NCBI GenBank assembly: GCA_020850615.1
Contig: JADZEI010000006.1
Coordinates: forward strand, 1 to 48,914
Source: Dehalococcoidia bacterium
Lineage (GTDB): Bacteria; Chloroflexota; Dehalococcoidia; Tepidiformales; Tepidiformaceae
Length of the DNA stretch: 48,914 bases
Reading direction: 5' to 3'
Shown here: positions 33,901 through 42,577 of the stretch, one piece after another
Position numbering within the stretch: position 1 is the stretch's first letter
How the letters are laid out: every line of letters starts with the position of its first letter
Made by a program: the position numbers and the translations under genes
The notes under the pieces: model-generated
What the model saw: the letters and a program-made list of their open reading frames with translations, nothing else
Told to the model about the DNA's origin: nothing
Database searches by the model: none

Positions 33901-36039
33901 CTAGGCGATGGCCTGGAGCGCCGCGGTTGCGGCGACCAGGCTGGCGGTATCGATGATGAGGCCGAGCGTGCCATCGCCGAGGATGGTCGCGCCGGTTATG
34001 CCTTTGCGGTTGCCCAGCATGTCGCCGAGCGACTTCACGACGACGTCCTGTTCGCCGAGGAGGCGGTCCACGAGGAAGGCCACCTGGCGGTCGCTGTGCT
34101 TGGCGGCGACGACGAAGCGCGGCCCCTGGTGCTCGCTCGTGCGGTAGTCGCCGAGGGCCCTGGCGAGGTCCACGACGGGGAGGAGCCGGCCGCGAAGCCG
34201 GAGCGTCGTCCGCCCGGCGATCGGGTGGAGGTCGGCTTCGACTTCGGAGAGGGCTTCGGTAACCGAGACGAGCGGGATGGCGTAGACGGTGTCGTTCGAC
34301 ATCACCATGAGCGCCTTGGTGGTCGCGAGGGTGAGCGGGAGCTGGATGATGAACTCGCTGCCCTTGCCGGCCGTGCTGCGGATCGAGACCTGGCCGTTCA
34401 GCCGCTCGATGTTCGTGCGGACGATGTCCATGCCGACACCGCGGCCGGAGACGTCCGTGATCTTCTTCGCGAGCGAGAGCCCGGGGAGGAAGATGTACTG
34501 GAGCACCGCCTCGTCGCTGGCCGCGTCGGCCATTTCGCGCGTGACGAGGCCGCGTTCGACGGCCTTGTCGCGCAGGCGGCGGGTATCGATGCCGCGGCCG
34601 TCGTCCTGGATCGAAAGGTAGATGTAGGTCTCCTGGTTCCAGGCGGTGACGGTGACGGTACCGGTCTCGGGCTTGCCGGCGGCGCGCCGCTCTTCCGGCG
34701 TTTCGATGCCGTGGTCGACGGCGTTGCGAAGGATGTGGACGAGCGGGTCCGAGATCTCTTCGATGACGGAGCGGTCCAGCTCGGTCTCTTCGCCAGCGGT
34801 GAGGAGCTCGACCTTCTTGCCGCACTTGGCGGCGACATCGCGCACAAGCCGGGGGAGCCGGGTGAGCACGCTGCGGACGGGGAGCATGCGGCTGCGCATG
34901 ATCTCTTCCTGGAGCTCGTCGGTGATCCGGGCGAGGTGGGCGGTCGTCTCTTCGAAGTTCTCGGTGAGCTCGGCGAGGTTCGCGTCCTTGAGGACAGTGG
35001 AGAGGTGGTCCTTGATCTGCTGGAGGCGGGTGCGGTCGATGACGAGCTCGCCGACCAGGTTCATCAGGCCATCGAGCCGCTCGACATCGATGCGAACCGA
35101 GGCGGAGGTGGTCTTGCGCGGCGCCGAGCCGTTGGTGGCGCCGCTTTCGCCGGGTTCGACGACGGTGAGCTGCGGGCGGCCGCCCGGCGCAGGTGCGTCG
35201 AGCGCCTTGGCCCCTGCGGGGGCAACGGCGGGCGCGGCCTGCGGGGCTGCGGGCACCTCGATGGCCAGCGTGGCGTCGACCGTGACCGATTCGATGGTCA
35301 GCGAGGCGACGTCGGCAACGGATTCGAGGGCGGCCTTGAGCTGTTCGTCGTGGGCCATGGTGGCGACGACGGCGGCCATGCTGAATTCGCCGCCGCCGGC
35401 TTCGATGACTTCGCGTTCGGGCACGAGGTGGCCGATGGTGGCGAGCGCTTCGATCTCCTGGAGGAGCTGGAAGCACCGGATGCCGGGGAGCTGGCAGTTG
35501 GCATCGATGCCGACATGCACGCGGAAGACGGCACGCCCCTCGTCGACCTCGGCGAGGAGCGCTTCGACGACGTTCGCCGGCAGGGCGGCGCCGGCGGCCG
35601 CGGGAGGGGCATCCACCGTCGCGCCACCGGGCGGTGCTTCCTGGAGGAGGCCGTGGAGGGCGTGCTCGAGTGGCTCGGCGTCGACGCCCGCATCGACGCG
35701 GGTCACGACTTCGTGCGCGAGGATGCGAAGGGCATCGAGCCCGGCGAGGAGCGCATCGACCACGGCCGAAGACGGGCGGAGGCGGTCCTGGCGGACGGCA
35801 TCGAGCACCGTCTCCATGGCGTGGGTGAGGCTGGCCATCTTGCGATGGCCGATGGTTGCGGATGAGCCCTTGAGCGTGTGCGCTGCCCGGAAGATCCGCT
35901 GGACCAGGTCGGGGTCCGGCTCGCCTTCAAGCTGCACGAGGGCGGTATCGAGCAGCTCGAGCTGCTCCTCCGCCTCTTCGTTGAAGAGCTTGAGGTCCTC
36001 GTCGTCGAGGTCGAAAGTGAGTGGTTGTCCCTTGGCCAT
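33901..36039 (-). CDS. cheA: Chemotaxis histidine kinase CheA
   Basis: 712 residues. The P1 Hpt domain has phosphorylated His54 in FRAAHTLKGSSATIG. A P2-like CheY/CheB-binding region lies at about 170-280. P3 dimerisation begins SVRIDVERLDGLMNLVGELVIDRTRL. The P4 ATPase shows LVHILRNAVDHGIETPEER, DDGRGIDT and SGRGVGMDIVRTNIERL. The P5 CheW-like domain is C-terminal, with PLVSVTEALSEV and LLGEQDVVVKSLGD. It autophosphorylates under receptor control and passes phosphate to CheY and CheB. A GGAGGT motif lies 11 nt upstream. Confidence 0.96.
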   Translation of the reverse strand: MAKGQPLTFDLDDEDLKLFNEEAEEQLELLDTALVQLEGEPDPDLVQRIFRAAHTLKGSSATIGHRKMASLTHAMETVLDAVRQDRLRPSSAVVDALLAGLDALRILAHEVVTRVDAGVDAEPLEHALHGLLQEAPPGGATVDAPPAAAGAALPANVVEALLAEVDEGRAVFRVHVGIDANCQLPGIRCFQLLQEIEALATIGHLVPEREVIEAGGGEFSMAAVVATMAHDEQLKAALESVADVASLTIESVTVDATLAIEVPAAPQAAPAVAPAGAKALDAPAPGGRPQLTVVEPGESGATNGSAPRKTTSASVRIDVERLDGLMNLVGELVIDRTRLQQIKDHLSTVLKDANLAELTENFEETTAHLARITDELQEEIMRSRMLPVRSVLTRLPRLVRDVAAKCGKKVELLTAGEETELDRSVIEEISDPLVHILRNAVDHGIETPEERRAAGKPETGTVTVTAWNQETYIYLSIQDDGRGIDTRRLRDKAVERGLVTREMADAASDEAVLQYIFLPGLSLAKKITDVSGRGVGMDIVRTNIERLNGQVSIRSTAGKGSEFIIQLPLTLATTKALMVMSNDTVYAIPLVSVTEALSEVEADLHPIAGRTTLRLRGRLLPVVDLARALGDYRTSEHQGPRFVVAAKHSDRQVAFLVDRLLGEQDVVVKSLGDMLGNRKGITGATILGDGTLGLIIDTASLVAATAALQAIA

Positions 36040-36104
36040 GAGGCAGCACGGACCTCCCCGGGGTGGTGTGCGGGTTGAAATCGGGGCGTGGTGAGCCGTG
36101 CGCG

Positions 36105-36611
36105 TCAGGCGGCCTGGGCTTCCGTCATCTCGTACATCGTCTCGTCGCTGGGCAGGACGCCGGAGAGGTCGACGAGGGAGACGAGGCGGTCTTCGAGCTT
36201 GGCGATGCCGCGCAGGTACGCGTTGTCGATGCCGCTGACGATGCTGCTGGGCTGTTCGACCTGCTCACCGGGGATGCGCATCACTTCCGAGACGGCGTCG
36301 ACGATGAGGCCGACCATGCCGCTGGCGCTGGAGACGACGACGATGCGGGTCTCGGGCGTGTGTTCGGACGCGAAGATGCCGCAGCGGCGGCGGAGGTCGA
36401 TGACCGGCACGACGCGGCCGCGCAGGTTGGTGATGCCTTCGACCCAGGGGTCGGACCCGGGGATGGCGGTGATGGCCTGCATGCGGACGATTTCCTGGAC
36501 GGCCTGGATGTCGAGTGCATAGAACTCGTCGGCCAGGCGGAAGATGACGACGTGCTCTTCCGTCGTGGTCGCCTGGTTTTCGACGGCGGGATCAATGGGA
36601 CGAGCTGCCAC
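36105..36611 (-). CDS. cheW: Chemotaxis coupling protein CheW
   Basis: 168 residues. The CheW fold is clear: VVIFRLADEFYALDIQAVQEIVRM, ITNLRGRVVPVIDLRRRCGI, RIVVVSSASGMVGLIVDAVSEVMRIP and RLVSLVDLSGVLP. It links receptors to CheA. The start chosen is GTG 36611 (VAARPIDPAV), which has GGAGG at 36619-36623 with 7-nt spacing. Longer in-frame starts (ATG 36636, or further upstream) lack such a site. It is the first gene of the che operon. Confidence 0.92.
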   Translation of the reverse strand: MAARPIDPAVENQATTTEEHVVIFRLADEFYALDIQAVQEIVRMQAITAIPGSDPWVEGITNLRGRVVPVIDLRRRCGIFASEHTPETRIVVVSSASGMVGLIVDAVSEVMRIPGEQVEQPSSIVSGIDNAYLRGIAKLEDRLVSLVDLSGVLPSDETMYEMTEAQAA

Positions 36612-36650
36612 GTGAATGCCTCCACTGCGGGACATGAGTACCCGCGACCT

Positions 36651-36778
36651 TGTAGACAAAGTACGGCCGGGGCCTTGAGGGGACGTATTGGGTATCGCAC
36701 CCAAAAGGCCTCAGGGGAGACCCTTACCCGGTAGTGAAGTGGGTGCAGTTCGGTGACGAGATAGGGACTTTGTGTATG
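36651..36778. promoter_or_regulatory. Divergent control region of cheW operon and fliM operon
   Basis: A dyad TTGGGT-atcgc-ACCCAA (36688-36704) lies between the divergent cheW and fliM genes. ACTTTGTCTA on the minus strand (36653-36662) faces cheW, and ACTTTGTGTA on the plus strand (36767-36776) faces fliM. They sit 41-60 nt before the respective start codons. The matched ACTTTGTnTA elements look like a shared promoter or regulator box. No canonical sigma-28 or sigma-54 promoter was recognised. Confidence 0.45.
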
Positions 36779-36832
36779 GATGGCCGAACATAGGGAATGA
36801 GAGAGTCCGGCTACCCAGCGGGTGCAAATGCT

Positions 36833-37873
36833 ATGGCCGACAATGCCGTCCTCAGCCAGCGAGAGATCGACGCTCTCCTCAACGCCGACATCGACCAGCT
36901 CGACCAGGACGAGCTCGCTGCGCTCACGACGCAGGCCCGCCCGAAGGAGACTGGGCGGCGGATCAAGCCATACGACTTCCGCCACCCGGAGAAGCTCTCC
37001 AAGGAACAGATCCGGGCGCTGCAGATCATCCAGCAGGGTGTGGCAGGGGCGATGGCCCAGGCGTTCTCGGGCCGACTCCGGGCGCCCGTGGAAGCGCGGC
37101 TGAGCGCGCTCGAGCGCGGCATCTATGAGGAATACGTCAACCAGATCGGCAGCTCGGCGATCGTCATCATGATCGACATGAACCCGCTGCAGGGCTACGC
37201 GGTGGCGGCGTTCGGGCTCGATGTGGGCTTCTCGATCATCGACCGGTTGCTGGGCGGCAAGGGCAAGGGGAAATCCCGCGCGATCGACCGGGACCTTTCG
37301 GACATCGAGATCGCGCTCATCCGGCACATCGGCCAGGACATCGCGCGGTCGCTGATCGACCCGTGGGCGCGCGTGGCGGAGCTGGAGCCGGAGGTGACGG
37401 AGCTCGCGCTCGGGCCGCAGGTGATGCACGTCATCCCGCCTTCGGAGTTCGTGATCACCGCCTGGTACGAAGTGCGGTTCGCGGAGCAGACGGGCGGCAT
37501 TTCACTCTGCTTCCCGCTGACGATCCTGGACCAGATCCTGCCGAAGCTGACCGGCCAGAACATGTTCGAAAACCGCTCCGGGCGGGGCGACGAAAACGCC
37601 CGCGTGAAGGACGAGCAGATCCTGCCGGTGCGCATCCCCGTGAAGGCGGTGCTGGGCAACGCGATGGTCCCCGCGCGGGACATCGCCGACCTGCAGCCGG
37701 GCGACGTCCTCGTGCTCGGCCAGGAAGTGGCGGACCCGCTGCGTGTGTTCGTGGGCAACTGCGAGCGGTTCGCAGGGTTCGCGGGCACGAAGGGCCGGAG
37801 ATTTGGCCTACAGCTTTCGGGTGTTGTTGACGACGATGGATGGGTGAGGGACTTCGAGGAAGCATTCGCATGA
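36833..37873 (+). CDS. fliM: Flagellar motor switch protein FliM
   Basis: 346 residues from ATG 36833. The N-terminal LSQREIDALLN is the conserved CheY-P-binding peptide. The middle domain begins YDFRHPEKLSKEQIRALQIIQQG and contains NPLQGYAVAAFGLDVGFSIIDRLLGG. The C-terminal SPOA domain has LPVRIPVKAVLGNAMVPARDIADLQPGDVLVL. FliM forms the switch ring with FliG and FliN. No other flagellar structural gene is in the window; the next genes are an unknown protein and cheX. An ATG at 36797 is a possible earlier start. Confidence 0.94.
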   Translation: MADNAVLSQREIDALLNADIDQLDQDELAALTTQARPKETGRRIKPYDFRHPEKLSKEQIRALQIIQQGVAGAMAQAFSGRLRAPVEARLSALERGIYEEYVNQIGSSAIVIMIDMNPLQGYAVAAFGLDVGFSIIDRLLGGKGKGKSRAIDRDLSDIEIALIRHIGQDIARSLIDPWARVAELEPEVTELALGPQVMHVIPPSEFVITAWYEVRFAEQTGGISLCFPLTILDQILPKLTGQNMFENRSGRGDENARVKDEQILPVRIPVKAVLGNAMVPARDIADLQPGDVLVLGQEVADPLRVFVGNCERFAGFAGTKGRRFGLQLSGVVDDDGWVRDFEEAFA

Positions 37874-38214
37874 GCAGCACGATTCCTGTCCGCGCCGTGC
37901 TCATGTCCTCCGACATCAAGAACGGGGGCACGGGCTTCCACCGGTTGGACTTCAAGGTCGACGGTGGGCGGTCCGGGATGAGCAGCGTGACGGTCCTGAT
38001 TTCGCAAGACGCGCACCGGAAGCTGGCCCAGCAACTGGTGCGTGCGCGTGTGGGGCACACGGAACGGTCTGCCCTGTTGAAGACGTGGGCGCGGTGGGAG
38101 ATCGCGCTGCGCATGGAAGACCAGGGTGTGATCCCGCGCACCATCACGATTACCGCAAGCGACCTGGACGATTTCGGCGCCTACGCTGTCGACCTCGCCC
38201 GCCACCTGCGCTGA
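37870..38214 (+). CDS. Uncharacterised small protein between fliM and cheX
   Basis: 114 residues starting MSSTIPVRAVLMSSDIKN; the ATG overlaps the fliM stop by 4 nt, so translation is coupled. No family is recognised. The sequence alternates beta-like stretches (FHRLDFKVDG, SSVTVLIS, RTITITASDLDDF) with a helical QDAHRKLAQQLVRARVG. A Cys-free, moderately basic, soluble protein is expected. Its position between a motor switch gene and a CheY-P phosphatase gene suggests a role in switch control or chemotaxis, which is inference from context only. Confidence 0.75.
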   Translation: MSSTIPVRAVLMSSDIKNGGTGFHRLDFKVDGGRSGMSSVTVLISQDAHRKLAQQLVRARVGHTERSALLKTWARWEIALRMEDQGVIPRTITITASDLDDFGAYAVDLARHLR

Positions 38215-38233
38215 CGCGCCCCCGGAGACCCGC

Positions 38234-38755
38234 ATGCTAGCCAGAGTCCCACTCGACGAAGCCGCACGCCACGCCGCAGAGACCCCCGAGCGCGCCCGCC
38301 TGGAGCTGATCGCTCCATTCGTCGAGGCAGCCGCACGGGTGATCAAGCAGGAGTGTGGCGAAGTCGTGTCCCGCGGGCAGCTGCACCGCGTCCGTTCGCC
38401 ACAGACGAGCAACGACGTGAGCGCGCTGATCGCGGTCACCGGTGGGGTCGCCGGGCTGGTGATCTATTCGATGTCGGCGGAGACCGCGATGGGCTTCGCC
38501 TCGCACATGATGGGCGAGCCGGTGCCGGAGCTGGACGCGATGGCGCAGAGCGCGATCGCGGAGCTGGCGAACATGATCACGGGCCAGGCGGGCATCGCGC
38601 TGGAGAAGACCGGGTACCCGACGGACATGTCGCCGCCGGTCTTGCTGCTGGGGCACGGGAGCTCGATCGCGACGTTCAACCTGACGCGTCTGGTGATCCC
38701 GCTGGTGGTGTCGTTCGGGGAGTTCTCGATCGACGTGGCGATCAAGGAAGTGTAG
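38234..38755 (+). CDS. cheX: CheX-family CheY-P phosphatase
   Basis: 173 residues. ELDAMAQSAIAELANMITGQAGIAL holds the single E-x2-N active-site helix. SALIAVTGGVAGLVIYSMSAETAMGFASHMMG and the C-terminal LVIPLVVSFGEFSIDVAIKE match CheX, which dimerises to remove phosphate from CheY-P. It is third in the fliM operon, 19 bp after the unknown gene. With cheC across the divergent region, the locus encodes two CheY-P phosphatases. Confidence 0.85.
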   Translation: MLARVPLDEAARHAAETPERARLELIAPFVEAAARVIKQECGEVVSRGQLHRVRSPQTSNDVSALIAVTGGVAGLVIYSMSAETAMGFASHMMGEPVPELDAMAQSAIAELANMITGQAGIALEKTGYPTDMSPPVLLLGHGSSIATFNLTRLVIPLVVSFGEFSIDVAIKEV

Positions 38756-38782
38756 GCCCCGCCCCTCCGCCACCCCGCCCCG

Positions 38783-38810
38783 GATTTTCGATTTGCGATT
38801 TTCGATTTCC
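38783..38810. repeat. Tandem heptamer array, four units
   Basis: GATTTTC, GATTTGC, GATTTTC and GATTTCC in exact register, followed by GCCGGGGTGTG. It starts 27 bp after the cheX stop. Its AT-richness stands out against the GC-rich surroundings. Confidence 0.75.
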
Positions 38811-38860
38811 GCCGGGGTGTGACCTGGTCGGCTGGCGGTGTAGCGGTGTGCCGGGGTGTG

Positions 38861-39003
38861 GCCCTGCCCTTCCTGATGGTCGGGCTACTGATGGCGCCAG
38901 GGTGGACCTGCGGCAGCTGACGGTGGGGCGGATGCGCCGGGGCGTCGCCCTGCCCTTCCTGATGGTCGGGCTACTGATGGCGCCAGGATGGACCTGCGGC
39001 AGC
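38861..39003. repeat. 57-bp direct repeat, two copies 86 bp apart
   Basis: 38861-38917 and 38947-39003 differ at a single base (GGGTGG versus GGATGG). Weaker similarity extends to the left of each copy. The motif CCTGATGGTCGGGCTACTGA resembles CCTATTGGTCGCGCCACTGA of the left-edge repeat at 205-224. The intergenic stretch 38756-39055 contains this pair, the heptamer array and no evident gene. Confidence 0.7.
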
Positions 39004-39055
39004 GGGCGGTGAGCGGGTGGGCTCTGGTAGGATCGCGGGGAGATTGGAGCGGGGA

Positions 39056-39382
39056 GTGGCTGTGACCGACGGCGAACGGACGTACCACCGGCTGGGGCCG
39101 GCCAGCGAGATCGAACCGGGGATGGTGAAGGACTACAAGGTCGCGGGGCACGGCATCGTGGTCGCGAACTGCGATGGCGAGTTCCACGCGATCGAGGACC
39201 GCTGCACCCACGACGACGGACCGCTGGGCGAAGGGCGCCTCTGGGGCTGCCAGGTGGAGTGCCCGCGCCATGGCGCGCGGTTCGACATGACGACCGGTCG
39301 GGCGATGACGCTGCCGGCGGTGCGCCCGGTGGGGAGCTACCCGGTCCGCGTGGTCGACGGGCAGCTCGAGGTGGGGTTCTGA
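39056..39382 (+). CDS. Rieske-type [2Fe-2S] ferredoxin-like protein
   Basis: About 108 residues. EDRCTHDDGPLGEG and VECPRHGARFDMTTG give the C-x-H and C-x2-H ligand pairs of the Rieske cluster, and ALP..RPVGSYPVRVVDGQLEV is the standard end. It resembles small ferredoxin components of ring-hydroxylating dioxygenases or the NirD-like group; no partner oxygenase is nearby, so the redox role is open. Start GTG 39056 or GTG 39062; GGAG and GGGGA motifs upstream suit either. Confidence 0.9.
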   Translation: MAVTDGERTYHRLGPASEIEPGMVKDYKVAGHGIVVANCDGEFHAIEDRCTHDDGPLGEGRLWGCQVECPRHGARFDMTTGRAMTLPAVRPVGSYPVRVVDGQLEVGF

Positions 39383-39455
39383 GCGGGCAGGTTGCAGCGC
39401 CATAACAACCGGCGCCGCGCGGGTACACTGGCCCCGCCCCCGAGCGGAGCCCGGT

Positions 39456-41756
39456 ATGGAGCCGACTGAACTCGAGGCGACAATCGCCACTACCCCCACG
39501 GAAACCGGGCCCCGGCGCCTGGCGGTGAGCCGCGTGCTGGCTGCCAACGCCGCCTGGGTGGGCCTCGCGGCCATCCTCGCGGTGGGGCTCGCACTGCGGG
39601 TGTTCTTCTTCATGGGCCTGGTGAAGGTGGACCCGTTCACCTACGCGGACGGCGCGATCAGCATGGCCCGCTGGGAGCCGGTCTACGACCCGGACATCAC
39701 GGGGGACGTGTACTACACGCAGTACATCCGCCTGCCGGTGGTGGTGCCGGCAGCGGCGCTCTACAAGCTCTTCGGGCCGAATGACGTGACCTCGACGGCG
39801 GTACCGATCGCGGTGTCGCTCGCCGCGGCGGTGGTGGCGTTCCTGTTCGTGCGGCGGGCGCTGGGCGAGCTGCCGGCGCTCTGCGCGGCCGGCTTCGTGG
39901 CCGTGTTCCCGGTCGCGGTGATCAATTCGACGCAGTTCCTGCCGGACGTGGTGCAGGCGTCGTTCGCGCTGCTCACGGTGACCTGCAGCATTGCCGCGCT
40001 CACGTTCGAAGGGCTCACCCGGCGGGAGCGCGCGTGGCTCTACTTCGCGGCGGGCGCGGGACTCGCGCTGGCGTTCTATGCGCGCGGCACGGCGGTGGCG
40101 ATCGTGCCGCCGCTGGCGGTGGTGGCACTGGTGAACTGGCGGCGCATCGGACCGGAGGTGGTGGCGGCGGTGGGCGGGTCGGCGGCGGTGCTGGCCGTGT
40201 TCCAGGCGTTGCTCGTGGGGCTGGGGGCGAAGCCGCTGGAGGACATCCGCATCCTCTACCAGCTCGGCAACCTCGGGGCGGCGACCGTGGCGTGGGATTA
40301 CGCCGACCTGCTGCTCACGGACCGGGTGTACTGGCCGTTCGTCGCGGCCGGGGTCGTGGGCCTGGCGCTCTGGACGAGGGTGCACGGGCCGCGCGGCTGG
40401 GCCCGAAACCCGGCGTTCGCGCTCGCCCTCGTCGTGGTGGCGCAGTATGTGTACTTCGAGTTCTTCATGAGCCTGAAGGACGTGGTGACATGGTGGAAGG
40501 AGCCGCGCTACCTGCTCCAGCTGGTGTTCCCGCTGCTGCTGCTATCGGGCGCCGGGTGCGGGCTCGTGCTGCGGGAGCTGGCGCGGTTCTCGGCGCCGGG
40601 AGCAGTGGCGGCGGGCGCGGTGGGGGCGCTCGGGGTGCTGGTGGTCAGCGCGGAGGCGGTCGACGACGAGGAGGACTTCTACCTCGAAACCGAGACGAAC
40701 CGCTGGGACTACGACGAGCGCCGCGTGGCGGACTTCCTCGCGCAATTCCCGGGCGCGGACGTGTACGTGTGGGACGACGACTTCGCCCGGCCGCTTTCGT
40801 ACCGGATGGGCGGCGACGGCACGCTCTATTCGCGCTCGGTTTCGGACGACGGCCGGCTGCATTCCCGGTTCGAACAGGACGGGACGAGCCGGGTGACGCC
40901 CGGTTCGTACGTGGTCGTCCTGCCGGGGGAAGACTGGTGGGCGGGGCGCACCGGCGCGAGCCCGGGCTGGGAGCTCGCCTGGGGTGGCGGCGTGGACCCA
41001 CGCGTGTATTTCGTAGACGAGCCGGCCGCGGACGAGCTCGAGTGGCGGGAGGAGCCAGCCAACGCCACGGTTGGCGGCGCGCGGGTGACGTCGGCAGGCC
41101 TGGCGCGGCCCTGGATCATCCCCGGGCAGCACACGGCCATCGAGCTGGTGTTCGACCGGCCGGTAGCGGCGGGCACGCGCATCCCGCTGCTGCTGCAGTG
41201 CGACGCGCCCGACGGGCCGGTCACGGAGCTGGTCGTGCCGCGGACGGCGGACGTGCTGCGCAGCGACGTGTTCCTCCAGTCCGCGCCATCGGTCCGGGTG
41301 CCGGCGGGATGCCAGGTGCGGACAGGCGGCCGCGACCTCGTGGGCGTGCGGGTCGAGGCGGTCACCGCGGTCGAGGGCGAGACGCTGGAGGTGCCGGGCT
41401 GGGAGCCGTTCCTGAACCCGCGGTTCAGCGCGGGCGGGTCGCTGCTCGGCAGGGCGGACTCGGGGCCACTGGCCGTACCAATCCCGCGGCTGCCGGGAGA
41501 CGAGTACTGGGTCGAGCTGCGCCTGTACGACTACGGGACCGGCACCGGCGATGTGACGGCGACGCTGAACGGCACGGCGGCGCGCGGCACGTGGGGGAGC
41601 GCCGGCGGCGAGCCCGGCGTGGTGCGGCTGGTGCTGCACGTGCCCGAGGCGCCGGCCGGGAACGAGCTGCGGCTCGAATTCGCGCCCGGCGGGCAGGGCG
41701 CGGTCCTGCTCGATGGCGTGGCCGTGAGCGCAGTGGAGCCGCCGCCGGTGGAGTGA
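39456..41756 (+). CDS. GT39-like (PMT/ArnT-type) membrane glycosyltransferase
   Basis: 766 residues. There are about ten hydrophobic segments in residues 30-420. The first periplasmic loop has VKVDPFTYADGAISMA, whose acidic residue would be the GT-C catalytic base, and DVYYTQYIRLPVVVPAAALYKLFG is typical of the family. Residues about 430-766 form a large extracytoplasmic part rich in beta strands, including a jelly-roll-like C-terminus (ELRLYDYGTGTGDVTATLNG). Donor is probably a polyprenyl-phosphate sugar, and the acceptor is unknown. It stands between the Rieske gene and purQ and may be monocistronic. Confidence 0.75.
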   Translation: MEPTELEATIATTPTETGPRRLAVSRVLAANAAWVGLAAILAVGLALRVFFFMGLVKVDPFTYADGAISMARWEPVYDPDITGDVYYTQYIRLPVVVPAAALYKLFGPNDVTSTAVPIAVSLAAAVVAFLFVRRALGELPALCAAGFVAVFPVAVINSTQFLPDVVQASFALLTVTCSIAALTFEGLTRRERAWLYFAAGAGLALAFYARGTAVAIVPPLAVVALVNWRRIGPEVVAAVGGSAAVLAVFQALLVGLGAKPLEDIRILYQLGNLGAATVAWDYADLLLTDRVYWPFVAAGVVGLALWTRVHGPRGWARNPAFALALVVVAQYVYFEFFMSLKDVVTWWKEPRYLLQLVFPLLLLSGAGCGLVLRELARFSAPGAVAAGAVGALGVLVVSAEAVDDEEDFYLETETNRWDYDERRVADFLAQFPGADVYVWDDDFARPLSYRMGGDGTLYSRSVSDDGRLHSRFEQDGTSRVTPGSYVVVLPGEDWWAGRTGASPGWELAWGGGVDPRVYFVDEPAADELEWREEPANATVGGARVTSAGLARPWIIPGQHTAIELVFDRPVAAGTRIPLLLQCDAPDGPVTELVVPRTADVLRSDVFLQSAPSVRVPAGCQVRTGGRDLVGVRVEAVTAVEGETLEVPGWEPFLNPRFSAGGSLLGRADSGPLAVPIPRLPGDEYWVELRLYDYGTGTGDVTATLNGTAARGTWGSAGGEPGVVRLVLHVPEAPAGNELRLEFAPGGQGAVLLDGVAVSAVEPPPVE

Positions 41757-41818
41757 CGGTTTCGCGCCGGGGCGGCGGGCGCGGTACGCTGGTACGAGAC
41801 CAACCCGCGGGAGTCCCC

Positions 41819-42520
41819 ATGCGCTTCGCCATCGTCCGTTTTCCCGGCACCTGGAGTGACCGCGATTGCCAGCACGTGCTGCGCGACGTGCTCGGGCAGG
41901 AGACGGAGATCGTCTGGCACCGCGAAAGCGACCTCTCGGGGTTCGATGCGGTGGTCCTGCCGGGCGGGTTTTCGTACGGGGATTACCTGCGCTGCGGCGC
42001 GATCGCGCGCTTCTCGCCGGTGATGGACGAGGTGGCGCGGGTGGCGGCGGCGGGCAAGCCGGTCATCGGCATCTGCAACGGGTTCCAGGTGCTGTGCGAA
42101 AGCCACCTGCTGCCGGGGGCGCTGATGCGCAACGACAGCCTCCAGTTCCGCTGCGAGTGGACGTACCTGCGGCGGGAGGGCAGTTCGACACCCTGGGTGG
42201 CGACAATCCCCGAGGGCGACGTGCTGCACGTGCCGATCAGCCACGGCGAGGGCAACTACTTCGCCGATGCGGCCACGCTCGACGAGCTGGAGCAGACGGG
42301 GCGCGTGCTCTTCCGGTACTGCGATGCGGCGGGCACCGCAACGGCCGAGGCGAACCCGAACGGCAGCGTGAACAACATCGCGGGGATCATCAACGCGGCG
42401 GGAAACGTGCTGGGGATGATGCCCCACCCCGAGCGGGCCGGGGAGCTGCTCACCGGCGGCGCCGACGGCAACCGGATCTGGCGCTCGGTGATCGAGGCGG
42501 CGGTCGCGGCGGTGGCGTAG
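41819..42520 (+). CDS. purQ: Phosphoribosylformylglycinamidine synthase glutaminase subunit PurQ
   Basis: 233 residues from ATG 41819 (GGGAG 6-7 nt upstream). FAIVRFPGTWSDRDC at the start, VVLPGGFSYGDYLRCGAIA, catalytic Cys in IGICNGFQVLCE and the His-Glu of MMPHPERAGE identify the class I glutaminase. It supplies ammonia to PurL in the fourth step of purine synthesis. PurL is encoded 3.2 kb downstream with three membrane-protein genes in between. PurS, needed by this short-PurL type, is not seen nearby. Confidence 0.95.
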   Translation: MRFAIVRFPGTWSDRDCQHVLRDVLGQETEIVWHRESDLSGFDAVVLPGGFSYGDYLRCGAIARFSPVMDEVARVAAAGKPVIGICNGFQVLCESHLLPGALMRNDSLQFRCEWTYLRREGSSTPWVATIPEGDVLHVPISHGEGNYFADAATLDELEQTGRVLFRYCDAAGTATAEANPNGSVNNIAGIINAAGNVLGMMPHPERAGELLTGGADGNRIWRSVIEAAVAAVA

Positions 42521-42577
42521 GGCGGCGGCGGCGCGACACTGCGTGTCGCCAAATCGGGAAATGCGTGCTTTACCTTA

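Noticed and set aside
40034-41818. Long open frame joined to PurQ
   Set aside because: It is an out-of-frame copy of the glycosyltransferase gene (Gly/Ala/Arg-rich). PurQ begins at ATG 41819 with a proper ribosome site.
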